Source: Odontocerum albicorne (lineage: Eukaryota > Arthropoda > Insecta > Trichoptera > Odontoceridae). From it: a stretch of DNA of 64,000 nt. Positions 1-13,400 of the stretch are shown here, piece by piece. The position numbers and the translations under genes were made by a program. A model generated the notes under the pieces. It was not told the DNA's origin. It saw only the letters and a program-made list of their open reading frames with translations, and made no database searches. Each line of letters starts with the position of its first letter. The first letter of the stretch is position 1. The stretch lies in NCBI GenBank assembly GCA_949825065.1, contig OX463859.1, forward strand, positions 31,265,847-31,329,846. The letters run 5' to 3'.

Positions 1-701
1 TATGTAAATACATCACCATTACGCCATGTCATTATTACCTTAGACAGCGAGAATAAATCTTCTTTTCACTAACCGTTTGCGGTCCACATTTTTTTTTACT
101 CTACCAGGTCAATGAAAAATTTACACCACTGTATGAAAAATTATGATTACATTTACAAAATAATCTTGAAAAAAAAAAAAAAAAAAAACGATTTATAACA
201 ATTCATAACAAAACAATTCAAATGATGCATGAGTAAGTAGACGAGTTAAAATTATTGAAAGATAAAAATTTAACAATATACACAGTTGATCACACGATAC
301 TGGGCCGTCTCAAGTCAGCTGCATGCACCTCACCACACCAATTGAACATTAATATGAAAAGAATAGTACGGTACAAATTTATCAACTCTACAATCAGCTT
401 TCCTTTATAGTTCCCACTGACTTTGGTAAAATATATTGATAGTCTCAGCCAATTAATTTCCCAAAAGATTTGTTGATAATCAGAGGTATTTTGTTTACAA
501 TAAAAAATAGCCCTATGGAAAGTATGTATTGAAGGAACTCTAATATTGAAAAAGCTAAGAAATTCAGGTCAATTTAATATTTGGTAAGGAAACCGCAGAA
601 AACTTAACGCAGGAAGACGAAGTACAAAGAAACCCTTGTAGTTCTTCCGATATGTGATAGTAACACATTCGGTTTTATGTGTAGTGTAGTGTATGTATGT
701 A
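1..701. other. AT-rich intron, no gene seen
   Basis: Presumed intron upstream of the first visible exon. It holds a poly-A run near 170-188. The stretch ~570-670 (TTTGGTAAGGAAACCGC...) recurs in degraded form at ~26700-26820, so it is part of an interspersed repeat of unknown type. Confidence 0.5.
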
Positions 702-709
702 ATGTTCAC

Positions 710-3090
710 TAGGGTGTCCCTTATTTTCCGACTTCAAAATTTTTGAACGCTCACCCTCCAATTTTGTTTGAATGACTCTAAAACATGTCTACAAAAATTT
801 TTGTTGTGATCGAAGCATTATAAACCGTGCCGACTTGAGCGCGAACTCGCATGAAGAACATGGCCGAACTTGTCACGCAAAGTCAGGTCTCTAGTACGTG
901 ACACGTGCAGTGCATTCATTTCATTATCTGTTATCAAGCGTGTAGCATGTGTTTTTGGCTTGCTACCATACCATTATGTCATATCAATTACGCAGCGCCA
1001 GGGAACGTGTGTTTTTAATAGGATATATAAAACACCAAATAATAGGACACAAGTTACCAACAAATAGACAAGTGCTGGAAGTTTTATTTTATAACATACG
1101 GGAGGTAAAATTAAGTTTCAGTGTAAGTGCTAATCTTGTGGTTCGTGAGTGCGTGATATTTTGGGAGAAAGCGAGAATTACGACAAGATCTGTTCAAAAT
1201 TGTGCACAAAAACTTATTAACTTGCATTTGGAGTGGAGAAAATTGCAAAAAAATGCAAAGAAATGCAAAAAATTCTTAAGATTTTTTGAAGCGCCGTGAA
1301 GGGGAGTTTAGAAATAGTTTTGACAATTTATTTGATATTGCACATGCCAATGCTCCACAAACATTAAAGTTGAAAGAATAAAGGAAGTTTTAACTTCAAC
1401 AGAGAGAGCCTGGACGTAAAGGCTACCTATCAGAAGTAGACCGAAAACTCGCGGATAAAGAAAAAAGGGTGAGGCAAAGAAAATTAGAAAAAGAGAAAAG
1501 GTAAGAGAAACAACAATGTGCAGCATCTATATCTTCTAGTGTACCTTCTTTTCCATAATCTGAAGATTCAGATAAGACATTTTCATGAAATCGACGTTGG
1601 TGAGTCTTGAGAGTACATCAATGCAGAATGCAGCGAGGAGAGGTACCACTGATTTTATTACTACAAAATTAGTGGCTGCTTTGGATAGATGTCAGCTGAG
1701 TGTAAGAGATTCTGTATACATCCTTCAGGCGACAGCAGAGACACTTGGCCACAATACCGAAGAGCTATCTATTAATAAATCTTCTATTCATCGAATCAGC
1801 CAGAAGAAGAGAAGAGAACGTTCTGAAATAATTAAATCGGCTTTCAAGAATAATATCCCTGCAATTCTTACTTTTCATTGGGATGGTAAATTGTGGCCCG
1901 CATTAAATGTCAGAGACCCAAAAGAAGAAAGACTTCCAATCGTTGATACATTTGGGGACAGTGAGCAGCTCATCGGCGTTCCAAAATTACAGAATGCTTC
2001 TGGTAAAGAGCAAGCGAATGCTATTTGGGATGCAATAACGTATTGGGGTAGAGAAGACAATGTACAAATTCTCTGTAGCGACACAACTGCCTCAAAAATT
2101 GGCTGTTTTAAGTGGGCATGTGTCTTACTTGAACAAATATTGGTCAGAGAGTTGTTGTTTTTCCCGTGCCGTCATCATATACTCGTATATTAACTTTTTT
2201 TACGATGTATATTTGAATGCAAAGTACTCGTACATGATGTAATAAGCAGTCCTGACATACCACTTTTTAAACATTTGAGAAAGAGCAGGAAAAGTGTCAA
2301 TGCAAATAATTTTCAAAATGGCATAAAGAATGTGGAAGTATTTTTCAATGAGCCGGAAATTAAGGAAGTGTTAAACTTCTATGAAAGTAAATAAAATAAA
2401 CCAATACTGAGAGGCGATTGCCGCAAACTCAAAGAGCTCTTTGTAATTTTTTTGGAAGGAGACTGCAAAAAAAAACTAAAATTATCTTCATTTCCGAGAA
2501 AACAATAGATGACTTCGTGTCAACTAAGAGCAGATATCTGTTCTCTCGCCTGATCATGGTTACTAGTTTTATTCTAGAAAATCCTTCAACATGGATGAGC
2601 AACACTTCATATTAACAAGGTAAAATGATAATTAACGAATTAAAAGCTGTTAATGACTGTTGAATGACGTGTTAAATTAATGCAAGATTTTCATGGACTA
2701 TTGACAGTCGATGAGGAGCAAAAGCAATTTGTGTTGCGTTGTGTTCAAGAACATCGTAGACCATACCCAGATTTTAAGAAAGAAACACTGAAAAGAAAGT
2801 ATCCACAATAATACATAAAAACCATAGTGCACTCTAAAGAGCAAAAGTGTATTGAATTAAAAAAAAAGTTAGATATTATACATTCATCAATAGTTTTTAC
2901 ACTGACTTAGAACTAATAAACCTATAATTCCTAACATTCAAATTTGGCGCTCAAGTCGGCACGGGTTAACGTCATCTTATTGAGATAAAATTTTGTTTTT
3001 GAGTAAATCAAACCAAATGGAAAATATTTAGGGGGTGAGACCAAAAAAATTCGCAAAAATTTTTTTTTTGACCAAATAAGGGACACCCTA
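710..3090 (+). mobile_element. 2.38-kb DNA transposon with 16-bp TIRs and 8-bp target duplication
   Basis: The ends are TAGGGTGTCCCTTATT and its exact reverse complement. The flanks carry a perfect 8-bp direct repeat, ATGTTCAC, at 702-709 and 3091-3098. An 8-bp duplication fits hAT-like or P-like elements. The interior holds the broken HWDGK-type gene described separately. It lies in the intron in front of the first visible INPP5A exon. Confidence 0.9.
949..2620 (+). pseudogene. Broken transposase-like protein (HWDGK / SDTTAS type)
   Basis: Segments in three frames can be read in order. 949-1299 gives an N-terminal part (PTNRQVLEVLFYNIREVK, then FWEKARITTRSVQNC). 1300-1510 gives NLFDIAHANAP and EPGRKGYLSEVDRKLADKEK with stops. 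1585-2193 is a 202-codon open stretch with TFHWDGKLWPALN, GVPKLQNASGKEQANAIWDA, CSDTTASKIGCFKWACVL and CRHHILVY. After 2193 only fragments remain (PDIPLFKHLRKS, GDCRKLKELF). This matches a protein type I have seen as uncharacterised multi-copy proteins in arthropods. The two Asp motifs followed by a C-x-x-H pattern resemble a hAT-like RNase H fold; that is inference. Frameshifts and stops make it inactive. Confidence 0.7.
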
Positions 3091-3346
3091 ATGTTCACAT
3101 ATCATCATAAATTTTGACAAGACCTCCGAAAAAGTGATTCCTAAAGTTGCACATACCACTTGACAACAATATAGCACTTGAGAAGGAAAATATATACTCA
3201 CATATTTGTACATATACAAATATACATTTACATATGCGAACACTTTGATGATTTACAAATTTTCGTTTAATTTACATGACAGTTATTTAGATTAATTATT
3301 AATTAAGATTGTTTTCGGTGCCGTATTTATAAACTGAGCTGTTAAT

Positions 3347-4100
3347 TCCTTTATAAACTTTGTAGATGTAACTGAGATACTTTATAGGGAAGCATCAGTA
3401 ACATTGTTCCTGTTGTCATTATGCTATATTTTCTGATACCAATATCATCCATATCTCGGTGGATAAATTGAGGATTAAATTCCTTTATAAACTTTGTAGA
3501 TGTAACTGAGATACTTTATAGGGAAGCATCAGTAACATTGTTCCTGTTGTCATTATGCTATATTTTCTGATACCAATATCATCCATATCTCGGTGGATAA
3601 ATTGAGGATTAAACTCCTTTATAAACTTTGTAGATGTAACTGAGATACTTTATAGGGAAGCATCAGTAACATCGTTCCTGTTGTCATTATGCTATATTTT
3701 CTGATATCAATATTGTCCACATCTCGGTGGATACATTGAGGATTAAACCCCTGTATAAACTTTGTAGATGTAACTGAGATACTTAATAGGGAAGCATCAG
3801 TAACATTGTTCCTGTTGTCATTATGCTAAATTTTCTGATACCAATATCGTCCACATCTCAGTGGATAAATTGAGGATTAAATTCTTTTATAAACTTTGTA
3901 GATGTAACTGAGATACTTTATAGGGAAGCATCAGTAACATCGTTCCTGTTGTCATTATGCTATATTTTCTGATATCAATATTGTCCACATCTCGGTGGAT
4001 ACATTGAGGATTAAACCCCTGTATAAACTTTGTAGATGTAACTGAGATACTTTATAGGGAAGCATCAGTAACATTGTTCCTGTTGTCATTATGCTATATT
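3347..4100. repeat. 134-bp tandem repeat, ~5.6 copies
   Basis: Repeat starts at 3347, 3481, 3615, 3749, 3883 and 4017 are exactly 134 bp apart. Copies 3 and 5 share variants (GATATCAATATTGTCC, ATACATTG) not in copies 1 and 2, so part of the array duplicated as a two-unit block of 268 bp. It ends ~155 bp before the first visible exon. Confidence 0.95.
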
Positions 4101-4255
4101 TAGACTTTATTATTAATTTTTTTTCTTATTATTGACGTAATTAGGTTAAACCTGTATCATATGTAAAATAAATTAAAATAATTCAATACAATAGATATTT
4201 TTTCTCTCCATGTCTTGAATTCTTGTTATATAATTAAATTTCTTTTTAATTCTAG

Positions 4256-4486
4256 CCTTCGGTGATGCTGCCAATGTGGACAGCGGAGTTTCTTCAGACC
4301 CTCTCCAAGATGGAGCCCAAGTTTATAGCCTTGCACATGCAGGAAGTCGGCGGGAAGACATACGAAAAGTCCATGCAGTACGTCAAAGATTTCATACAGA
4401 GGCTCATCGACAGTCCAGAGCTTAGGCTCTTCGACAAGATCAGGATTTATCTGGACGAAGACTACAGCTCTCCCGAAAGATTCACC
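4256..4486 (+). CDS. INPP5A: INPP5A exon 1 of the window (phosphatase N-terminal part)
   Basis: The acceptor is TTTTTAATTCTAG before 4256 and the donor GTAAGA follows 4486. It holds 77 whole codons, phase 0 at both ends, starting PSVMLPMWTAEFLQTL. LHMQEVGGK carries the conserved Glu (residue 30) that binds the metal ion in exonuclease/endonuclease/phosphatase-fold enzymes; YLDEDYSSPERFT closes the exon. The codons before Pro-1 must come from an exon upstream of the window, because no matching coding stretch with a donor is visible in 1-4255. Confidence 0.93.
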
Positions 4487-7400
4487 GTAAGACAAAAATT
4501 ATTTATTCTTCTATGAAACATGTACGTACTTCGAAGACACATGTATAACTCATACTTATGACCCTCGTGACTTTTTTTTTTTATTAAACAAAGTAATATA
4601 TTGTACAAATATTTGTCAAGGCTATACCTATATACACATTTATTACTTAACTAATCTTAATTATATGTTATCATTTATGAACTTACATAATCTTATTTTC
4701 CTACATGGCATTTTATTTTTTACAATCTTAATATATGATTTTTTAGAAATAATTAACACCTACATACTACTTATAACTAGATAACAATTCTTACAACTAA
4801 ATTATTTAGCAAGGGCAAGTCAACTCGTTCAGGCTACTTGTATTCCATCATATTCCCTCAGACCTTGGTCGTCCCAGCTAATACTTTAGGTGGACTAGTC
4901 AAGCAACAGGTAATGCTTCGGGAGCCTGTGCTTATAACGGAAGGGTAGGTCGGATTTACTCTCGTAAGCCCCCAGGGTAGCGACTAAGGGATTGCTGTGA
5001 TTTTGTTGACTTTTATAGAACTTCACGGTCCAAGCGAGGATGTGGTGTTGTAGGGTTTCTTCTCGCTGTTCGGCATGAAGTCGGGTAATGTTTGTTCTGG
5101 GATGGGTGTTAAAAGATATCTTGAATGCCTTGTTCTGCACTCGCTGGAGTTTCAGGTGATCCGTGTTGTTCACACTACCGACCCTATGTATGCCATACCG
5201 TGACTATGTATGCCTTAATGTCTAAACTCTAACAATAAATCCATATTGCGGAATAATTTTAAGACTAGACCATTTCTTTTTTAATTCTCAAAATGTTACT
5301 TAATACTTTTAGTTCTCAACTAATTTTCAATGTGCTGTCCAGAAATAACACATCAATCAATAAGTCCCGGGACTAACTACTAAAACAACATTTGTTTGCC
5401 GAAATTCTTCTTTATTCATCAACATATTCTCCTTCAAGAGGAATACATTCATTCCAACGCTTTCCTAACTTTTCTATGTCAGCCGTGTAGAACAATTTAT
5501 TTTTGGTTTCAAAAACTTTTTCATGACCAAATGTTCATGCAAAATAGTGTAAACACTACCAAATGATATCTTCAGGATGTCAGCTATCTCACGCAACTTT
5601 ACTTTGCGATTTTCCATGACGATTTTGAGGGTTTTTTTTAATGTTTTCTGGTGTAACCATTTGGACGACCAGTGCGTTCAGCATCATTGTGTCTGTACGA
5701 CCTCGTTTGAAATCAGCATACCACCGACAAATGGTTGTTTTCGACGGAGCAGAGCCCGGATAACACTTTTCAAGCCATCGCTGAGTTTGAACGGTATTTT
5801 TTCCCATTAAAAAGAAATGTTTTATCAACACACGAAATTCAGTTTTTATCATTGTTTTGAAAATAGCCAAAGTAGCGTCACTTAAAGCACCGTAACTCAA
5901 TGACACAATGTCGGAATGTCATGAAAAATTGACACGTAACTTCTGAAGGCTGGTACTAACTGAGAATGGTATGAATTTGTTATTAGATGCGCCATCTGTT
6001 GGCTAGATCCGGGACTTATTGATTGATGTATTACCTTGAAAATAGTCATTTTTATGGTATTTTATAAAATTGATGTAAATTTTTTACAATAAAAATTCCT
6101 TTGTATTTTATTGATAAATTTATATATTTTTATATTAAAGTTGATAAAATAATTAAGATTACTGAACGTCGTTACAAGGTTGTATTGGGGCAAATTTGTG
6201 AAACGTCACAGGGACCATGCTACATTTACTTTAGTATAATCACTTTGCCTCGTATTCTATCATACATTGTCATCCCGTGTATCATACTACTACAGTATTT
6301 ATTCAGCTCCTTTAAATTTGTTTCCACACCCATGTCTAACTCCTGTACATCAAAGTTGGAATTTCATGGTTTTGTGTTTTGTTAATTATTTTGTTAATTA
6401 ATTACGTTTTCTTAATTTTTCTTTACAAAAACAAATTGTTTAACACGACAAACAATTACAGCCTCGAGAGATATTTTTAAAATAAACATTTTATATTACT
6501 TTACTTGGTATTTTAAATGTTTGTTGTCATTTTACGTAAAGGTCTTTTGACCGTATAATAAATAAATTTTACTATAGGGAAACTTTTTCACTAACATAAA
6601 TTGTTATTCAAGATACCTCGTACAATTCCCAAAGCAATTTACAAAATGAGCTTTGTAACTACTGGAAATGATTATGTTCCAGTCCCAAGAGAGCCGTTGT
6701 TAAATTTTATGATATTATGCTCGGCAGAGGGTATTATACCCCGTGGAACAATTATGAATTCCAACGTAAAGCTTTAAATCCTAATAATATATGATTAAGA
6801 CATATTCTTGGGTTTCTGGCACAAATTTGTAACTAATAATAATCTTCTTTTCCTTCGCCGTCAGCTGGACATTTGGAGTCAGCTGCTTGGGGACCTTCTT
6901 CCTCCGTCTCTCTCGATCTCGACAGTCACTCAGGAATATTCCGAGTTTCGTCATGTCCTCGTCCACTTTCTTCTTGGGTCTCCCATTGCATCTATTTGGG
7001 AGTACCCAATTCATGACTGTCTTTAGTGTACCCTTCAGTTCGCCACTGTACGTGCCCATACAAGCATATTAGTGCTTCCGATATTATCTAAAAGTTCTAA
7101 AGCAGCATATTTTTATATTTTAACTGTAATTCAGTTAGTGTTAGTTAACTGGTACATTACTATACTTGAGAAATTGTAGCATGGTCCCTGTGACAGTTCA
7201 CGAATTTGCCCCAATACAACCTTGTAACAACGTTCAGTAATTTTAATTATTTTATCAACTTTAATATAAGCCTCGATTCTAATAAATAGCAAGTTATTTA
7301 GGTAAATACATTACATAAAACAAACAACAATGACAAATTAATACATCTTGTTACAAATTAGCAAAAATATGGCAGTTTGTTAAAATCAAATAATATTTGG

Positions 7401-10400
7401 TGACATTTGTCAAAAGTCACTACGTTAGTCTGCATCGGCTAGGGATGGGGTATACGATAATTGGATTTTCGATTTTTTTATACCTAAAATCAAATGTTCG
7501 TAATTAGTATTAATTCATAGTGGATCTTGGCCTATTTAAAGATAGATACAAATCATACAATACATTAGAAAGTCAGTATAATGAAAATTAGGAATTAAAA
7601 CGTCAGTTTAGAGAAAAACAATTATTCGATTCATAAAAAAACTATTCCATTTGTAAAAAAAAAACGTTTTTATCCCATCCCTTTGAGACATGACATTTCA
7701 AATGTCACAGAAACCGTCCTACATTTTCTCAAGTATAGTGGGTGTTACTTGTGCCACCTTTTTCCAGTTATCGACTCGTACCACAATACCACAATAATTC
7801 CCCTAAAAATCCTAGGAGAGCACCTAAAAGATTCTGTGCACTCAATACTCGATTCAAAATTTACATACTGTCACTATTATATAATATCCTTAACTGTCCT
7901 GACGGCCCTTACCTCGCTAAAAATATTCAGTATCTATCCGATCATGGACTTGTGCCACGCTCAAACAGAGATTGTTATTCGCTTTCCCATTTCACCGCTC
8001 TTCTTTTTTTACGTCGTCCTTTACTGTTCATGCATTGAGACTCTGGAACCAGTTACGAACCAATGGTAGAAGCTCCGTCATTGACATGTTTTAAAAAGAG
8101 ACCGAAAAACTCTGATTTTTCTGTCCTCTCCACCATGCCTTCCGTTTTCTTTGATTGATGATATCTCACTTTTATTTTTACTATGTATATTGTTCATAAA
8201 TGTTGTAAAGATGAATAATCATTTGAATATATTTTGCTACTATATAACTTCCTTTATTTACTTATTTCAGGTTGGTTGGAAAGATTGCTGCTTGACAATA
8301 ATTCCGTTAGATTGTTTTACAATGAAGTGTTAAATAAATTCTCTCTAAAAAATTAAATAAGCCCTCGTTGAGAATCAGTTGTTAACGTTTCCCTTCCTGT
8401 GCTAAAAAAATCTGCGCGTTCCAGTGCTGTATATTCAATATACATGTAAAAATGAGTGATTTAAAATTGGAAAAATAAGAATATTCATAGCTAATCGCTT
8501 AAATTAATTAAATTTGAAGTCAAAAGTGATAATAATTGAAATTTAATTGCTGAAAACATGAAAAAAACATCGAACGACGTTCACAAAATGGGCAAAGCAA
8601 CCACCTCGAACCGCTGGCTACTAAGCGAGAGAAGTGAGCGAACTGAGATTCTATTTTTACGTTCCCATATACCGAAGTAGAGTGAGAGTGAGACGTGAAT
8701 AGCGTCGCTTCCTCACCCATAGTGATTTTTTAGAATGAATATAGCTACGTCACACACTGGCACACATTTGATTGTATTGGTGAATTTATTCCCGATTTTC
8801 ACAAAATACTATATCTCTGATGTCGTCGATAAGTGCTAATTATTATTAATATTATTTTTTTCATTCAATGCGTAAATGTATTACGGAGTAATACTTAAAA
8901 TCTAAACCCAGTATTTATAGAGATATTAAAGTTTTTAGAAGCAATGTGTATGTACTAGTTACACGTCACAGGACAGGAAGGGTTAAGAAAAATATTTTGA
9001 GCTTAGCAATCTACGTGGAAATTCCTTATTCCAGGTTCTGATATCAAAAGTCTTGTGTTTCGAATACTGTGTTATTGATTCAATGATCTCGTAGTTTAGT
9101 TGACCAAAACATGAGTTGAAATATAATTAGTTTGAACTCAATCAACGAAAAAATGTACTGTTTTTGTTTACTTTACAAATTCTCGGAGCAGCGGATAAAC
9201 TTGAAAATCCGACTGTACTTTGTTACAATCATAACCATTCAGGTGCATTAAGAGCTAACGGCCAGTGTGATTGTCTCAGCTCCTGATAAAGGCCAGGTTT
9301 ATCTGCGTGATTGGGCGTGTTGACAACATCTCTGTATGTTTGCTCGGCGGGCAAATAAGAATCAGCGCTGACATCTGTATTTGTAGCGCTTGTTCCATGT
9401 TTGCTGCTACTTCTGTACAAATACTACACTTCTGCTGTTTCATAATTCAATAACCTTAGTGTAACGTATATGAAATTATATCAGAATTTTTATATATTAG
9501 GTGTTACATATTAGGAGCACCAAAAGTAAAACAAAATGGTAAAGGTTATACGTCATTCGAAAGAAAATTTTCTGCTCTACAAGATATTGTGTTTGCTTTT
9601 ACGTTACATTTATTATTTTGTTTGATTACAAGCTTTCAAAATGGAATGTCAAGTAGACGAAAGTGAGCATTTTCGACATCTCCGTCTGTTCGCTTTCAAT
9701 CGAGGGAATAAAGCTGCCAAAGCTGCTCGCGATATTTGCGAAGTGTACGGTGAAGATGCTATGAATGAAAGGACAGCTCGTCGATGGTTTTTGCGTTTCA
9801 AAGACGGTAATTTCGACCTGAAAGACATGGAGCGTTCCGGACGACCAGTGGACTTCGATGAGGACCGTTTAAACCATATTATTCATGAAGATCCCCTTCA
9901 AACCACCGTAGAATTGGCTGAGCAATAATGAAGGAGAATACATTATTGACTAATTTGTTGTAATTTTTTTTTGTTGTGTCCTCTTGTTCTCTTCATTTGG
10001 TAAAAAACGGATACAACTTATGTTAACACCCAATAATTGTAGATTTTGATATTGTCCGGTTCGACTATATATGTTTTCTTATTGCTACACGCTGTTCCAT
10101 ATCCCTCGTAACTTCTCCATCATCTGAAAAAAAACAACGTAAATTTTTTAATGAATTATTTTAGTATTTATTTATACAAGACAAGATATTTTATAAACAC
10201 ATAATTTATGAAAAACACAACAGGTAATTTAATGTGGGCGCACTATTCTTATGAATCTGGGGTTGTTGCCTTTTATTTGTCGTGTCCCCAGTAGACTTGA
10301 CTTTTGCCTGTATCTTACTGAGGACATAATATCCTTAAATGTCCCGCCGCACCCTCTTATCTCGCCGAAAATTTTCAGCGTCTTTCCAATCATGGATTAG

Positions 10401-13400
10401 CGCTACGCTCAAACAGAGATTGTTTATTGGCCTTTCCAGTTCACCGCTCCTCTTTCTTTACGTCGTCCTTTACTGTCCATGCAGTGAGACTCTGGAATCA
10501 GTTACAAACCAATATAAGACTCGCTCCGTCCTTGGCATGCTTTAAGAAGCGACTGAAAAAACTCTTAATTTCCAGTCAGTAAAATAACGTGTTTCATTCC
10601 TGATTTTTCTTTTCTTTTCCTCTCCACCATCCCTTCCTTTCCTTTTGATTGATGATATCTCACTTTATATGCAAAATAATGTTCGGGTGATTGTCCATCT
10701 TTGTGGGGCTCGTGAGCATGTTCTCGCGTAAATGTTTATGGATTTCGTGGGGATGGATAGTCATTTGAATGATTTATGCGACCACGTAACTTGCTTCATT
10801 TACTTTTGTCTGGTTGGTTGGAAGAGATTGCCACCTGGCAATAAACCCGCCAGATTGTATTGCAATAAAAGTGTTAAATAAATAAATAATAGCAAAAATT
10901 CTCAATTTTTTTATTATTTAATTACAGTGGTACTATGATATTCGTACACAACTCATTCCAGGAGGCTGTTTAAATTGTGATTTGTACGAATACTGAAACC
11001 ATTTTTTCACAAAGAAATAATGTACGAGGCATATCCAGAAACTAAGTGTACTGAATTTTTGTAGGTTACAATTTTTTTTATTTAAACAAAAAAATTACGT
11101 GGTTACCGTAGTACATATGTAAGCTATTTTTCGACATAGTCGCCATTCCTCTCAATGCAGGTGGTGAAGCGGGGTATCAACTTTTTGATGCCTTCCTCTA
11201 AGTAGTTCCCACCAACCCCTCCGTCCACTTCTCCACCTCCTCCTTTACCTCCTTGTCGGTTGAAAACCTTTTTCCACCCATGTGCAGATTCAGGGAGGTA
11301 AAGAGATATTAATCTGAAGGTGCTAGGTCAGGGGAATGCGCGGGATGGTTCAGGACATCCCATTTAAACGAGGCGAGCAGTTCCTTCGTGGCGTTGACCG
11401 TGTGTGGACTGGCATTTTCGTGCAGCAGGCAGACTCCCTTTGTCAGCATGCCTCTCCTCTTGTTCTGAATCGCCCTCCGCAATTTTTTTAGGGTCTCACA
11501 GTATCTTGCAGAGTTGATGGTCTCCCCTTGAGGCATATATTCAATTAAAATTATGCCTTGACAGTCTCAAAACACGGATGCCATGATTTTGTTGGCTGAA
11601 ATTGTGGTTTTGAACTTTTTGGCGGAGGGTGAAGAGGTGTGACGCCACTGTTGAGACTGCCTTATGGTTTCAGGCGTGTAGTGTGCAACCGTAGTTTCAT
11701 CTCCAGTAACGATGGAGCGGAGAAATTCATCTCCATGGAGTTAGCAGCGCCTCAAAAACTCTTGCCTTTTTACAAAATCTCGCACTTGGCGGGAGATTGG
11801 TTTGACATTTTTCACGAAACGTGTTGTCGCGTCGACACTTCTCAACGTACTGACCTCGAACCGGTCTCGTTGCGGAAGGGAAGGGTCAGGCTACACGGAA
11901 GTGTAGCCAACATGTCGAAAATAAAATCCATCCGGTCGTGAGAGCCTCAGTACACTTACCTTCTGGATACGCCTCGTAAATTAAATTGATCCATTCCAGA
12001 TCTCAGAGTATTGTTTATTTAAACATTTATAATGTGTAATACTCAATGCATACATAAAAATTATAAAAGAAATAAATGATAATTTAACTGTACCTATACT
12101 GAGAAGAGCTGATGGCGTAAGTGGAAGATGGAGAGGAAGAGGGATGTTATTGTTTGAAAGATGCTTGAGATTTTTTACTAGAAACGTGTCCAATGTCTTC
12201 TTTTGACGATTTTTCTAATATGGTTGCAACGGACCGCGAGATATGGTCTGAATTCTGGGCAAACGTACAAATGCAGAGTTGAATTTTATTCGAAAATGTT
12301 GAACGAATACAAGAGTTCTACGAGTAGAGAGGCGGGCGAATAGTGGGGTTCCACTGTATTTTTACTGTTATCGTAATTTCAGTTGACTTCTCTTATTATT
12401 CCTTATTTAATACTTTTATTGCAAATACAATCTGGCGGGCTAATTGCCATTGCGACAATCTCTTCCAACCAACCAGACAAAAGTTAATGAAGCAAGTTAC
12501 GTTGTCGCATCATTCAAATGACTATCCATCCCCACGAAATCCATAAACATATACGTGAGCACATGCCCACGAACCCCACAAAGACGGACAATCACCCGAA
12601 CATTGTTTTTTATATAAAGTGAGATGTCATCAATCAAAAGGAAAGGAAGGGATGGTGGAGAGGAAAGGAAAAGAAAAATCAAGAATGAAACACGTTATTT
12701 TACTCACTAGAAATTAAGAGTTTTTTCAGTCGCTTCTTGAAGCATGCCCCAAGGACGGAGCGAGTCTTATATTGGTTTGTAACTGATTCCAGAGTCTCAC
12801 TGCATGGACAGTAAAGGACCACGTAAAAAAAGAGGAGCGGTAAACTAGAAATGCCAATAAACGATCTGTTTGAGTATAGTACTAATCCATGATTAGAAAG
12901 ACACTGAAATTTTTCGGCGATTAAGGGGGGTTGGCGGGACAGTTAAAGATATTATACAATAGCGACAGTCTATTTCTAACATTCAACCAGTTCAATGCCT
13001 TCTGGTATGAAGTTATATGATCGTAATTTCGTAAGAGAACATCCTACTCTGGCTTGTAGGTCTTCAAGAGAATAATGAACACAATAACCTCAAATATAGT
13101 CGTGAGATTTGAATTGAAACACAGGATGGCCAGTTATAGCAGAGGTGTCTTAACCTCAGTTGCATTGCACGACCAATCTTGGAGCCGTAGCTGATTAAGG
13201 ATGTGATATAATTAATGTATGCACATAATGTGGTTGCAGATAGTGCTTTTTGCGTCATGAAAATGCAAGAAATTTATGCGTTACAGTAAAACATCTTTAT
13301 ATTGTTTTTGAAGGGACTTGTTGAATTAACCAATTAATGCGGAAAAACGGTTGATAAGTTCTGATATCTGACCAGTATGTTTACGAATAATGGACGAGTT

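Noticed and set aside
1..4255. Missing INPP5A 5' exon (start Met and the VTANVGS-like strand)
   Set aside because: No coding stretch of this type with a donor site was found on the + strand; it most likely lies upstream of the window.
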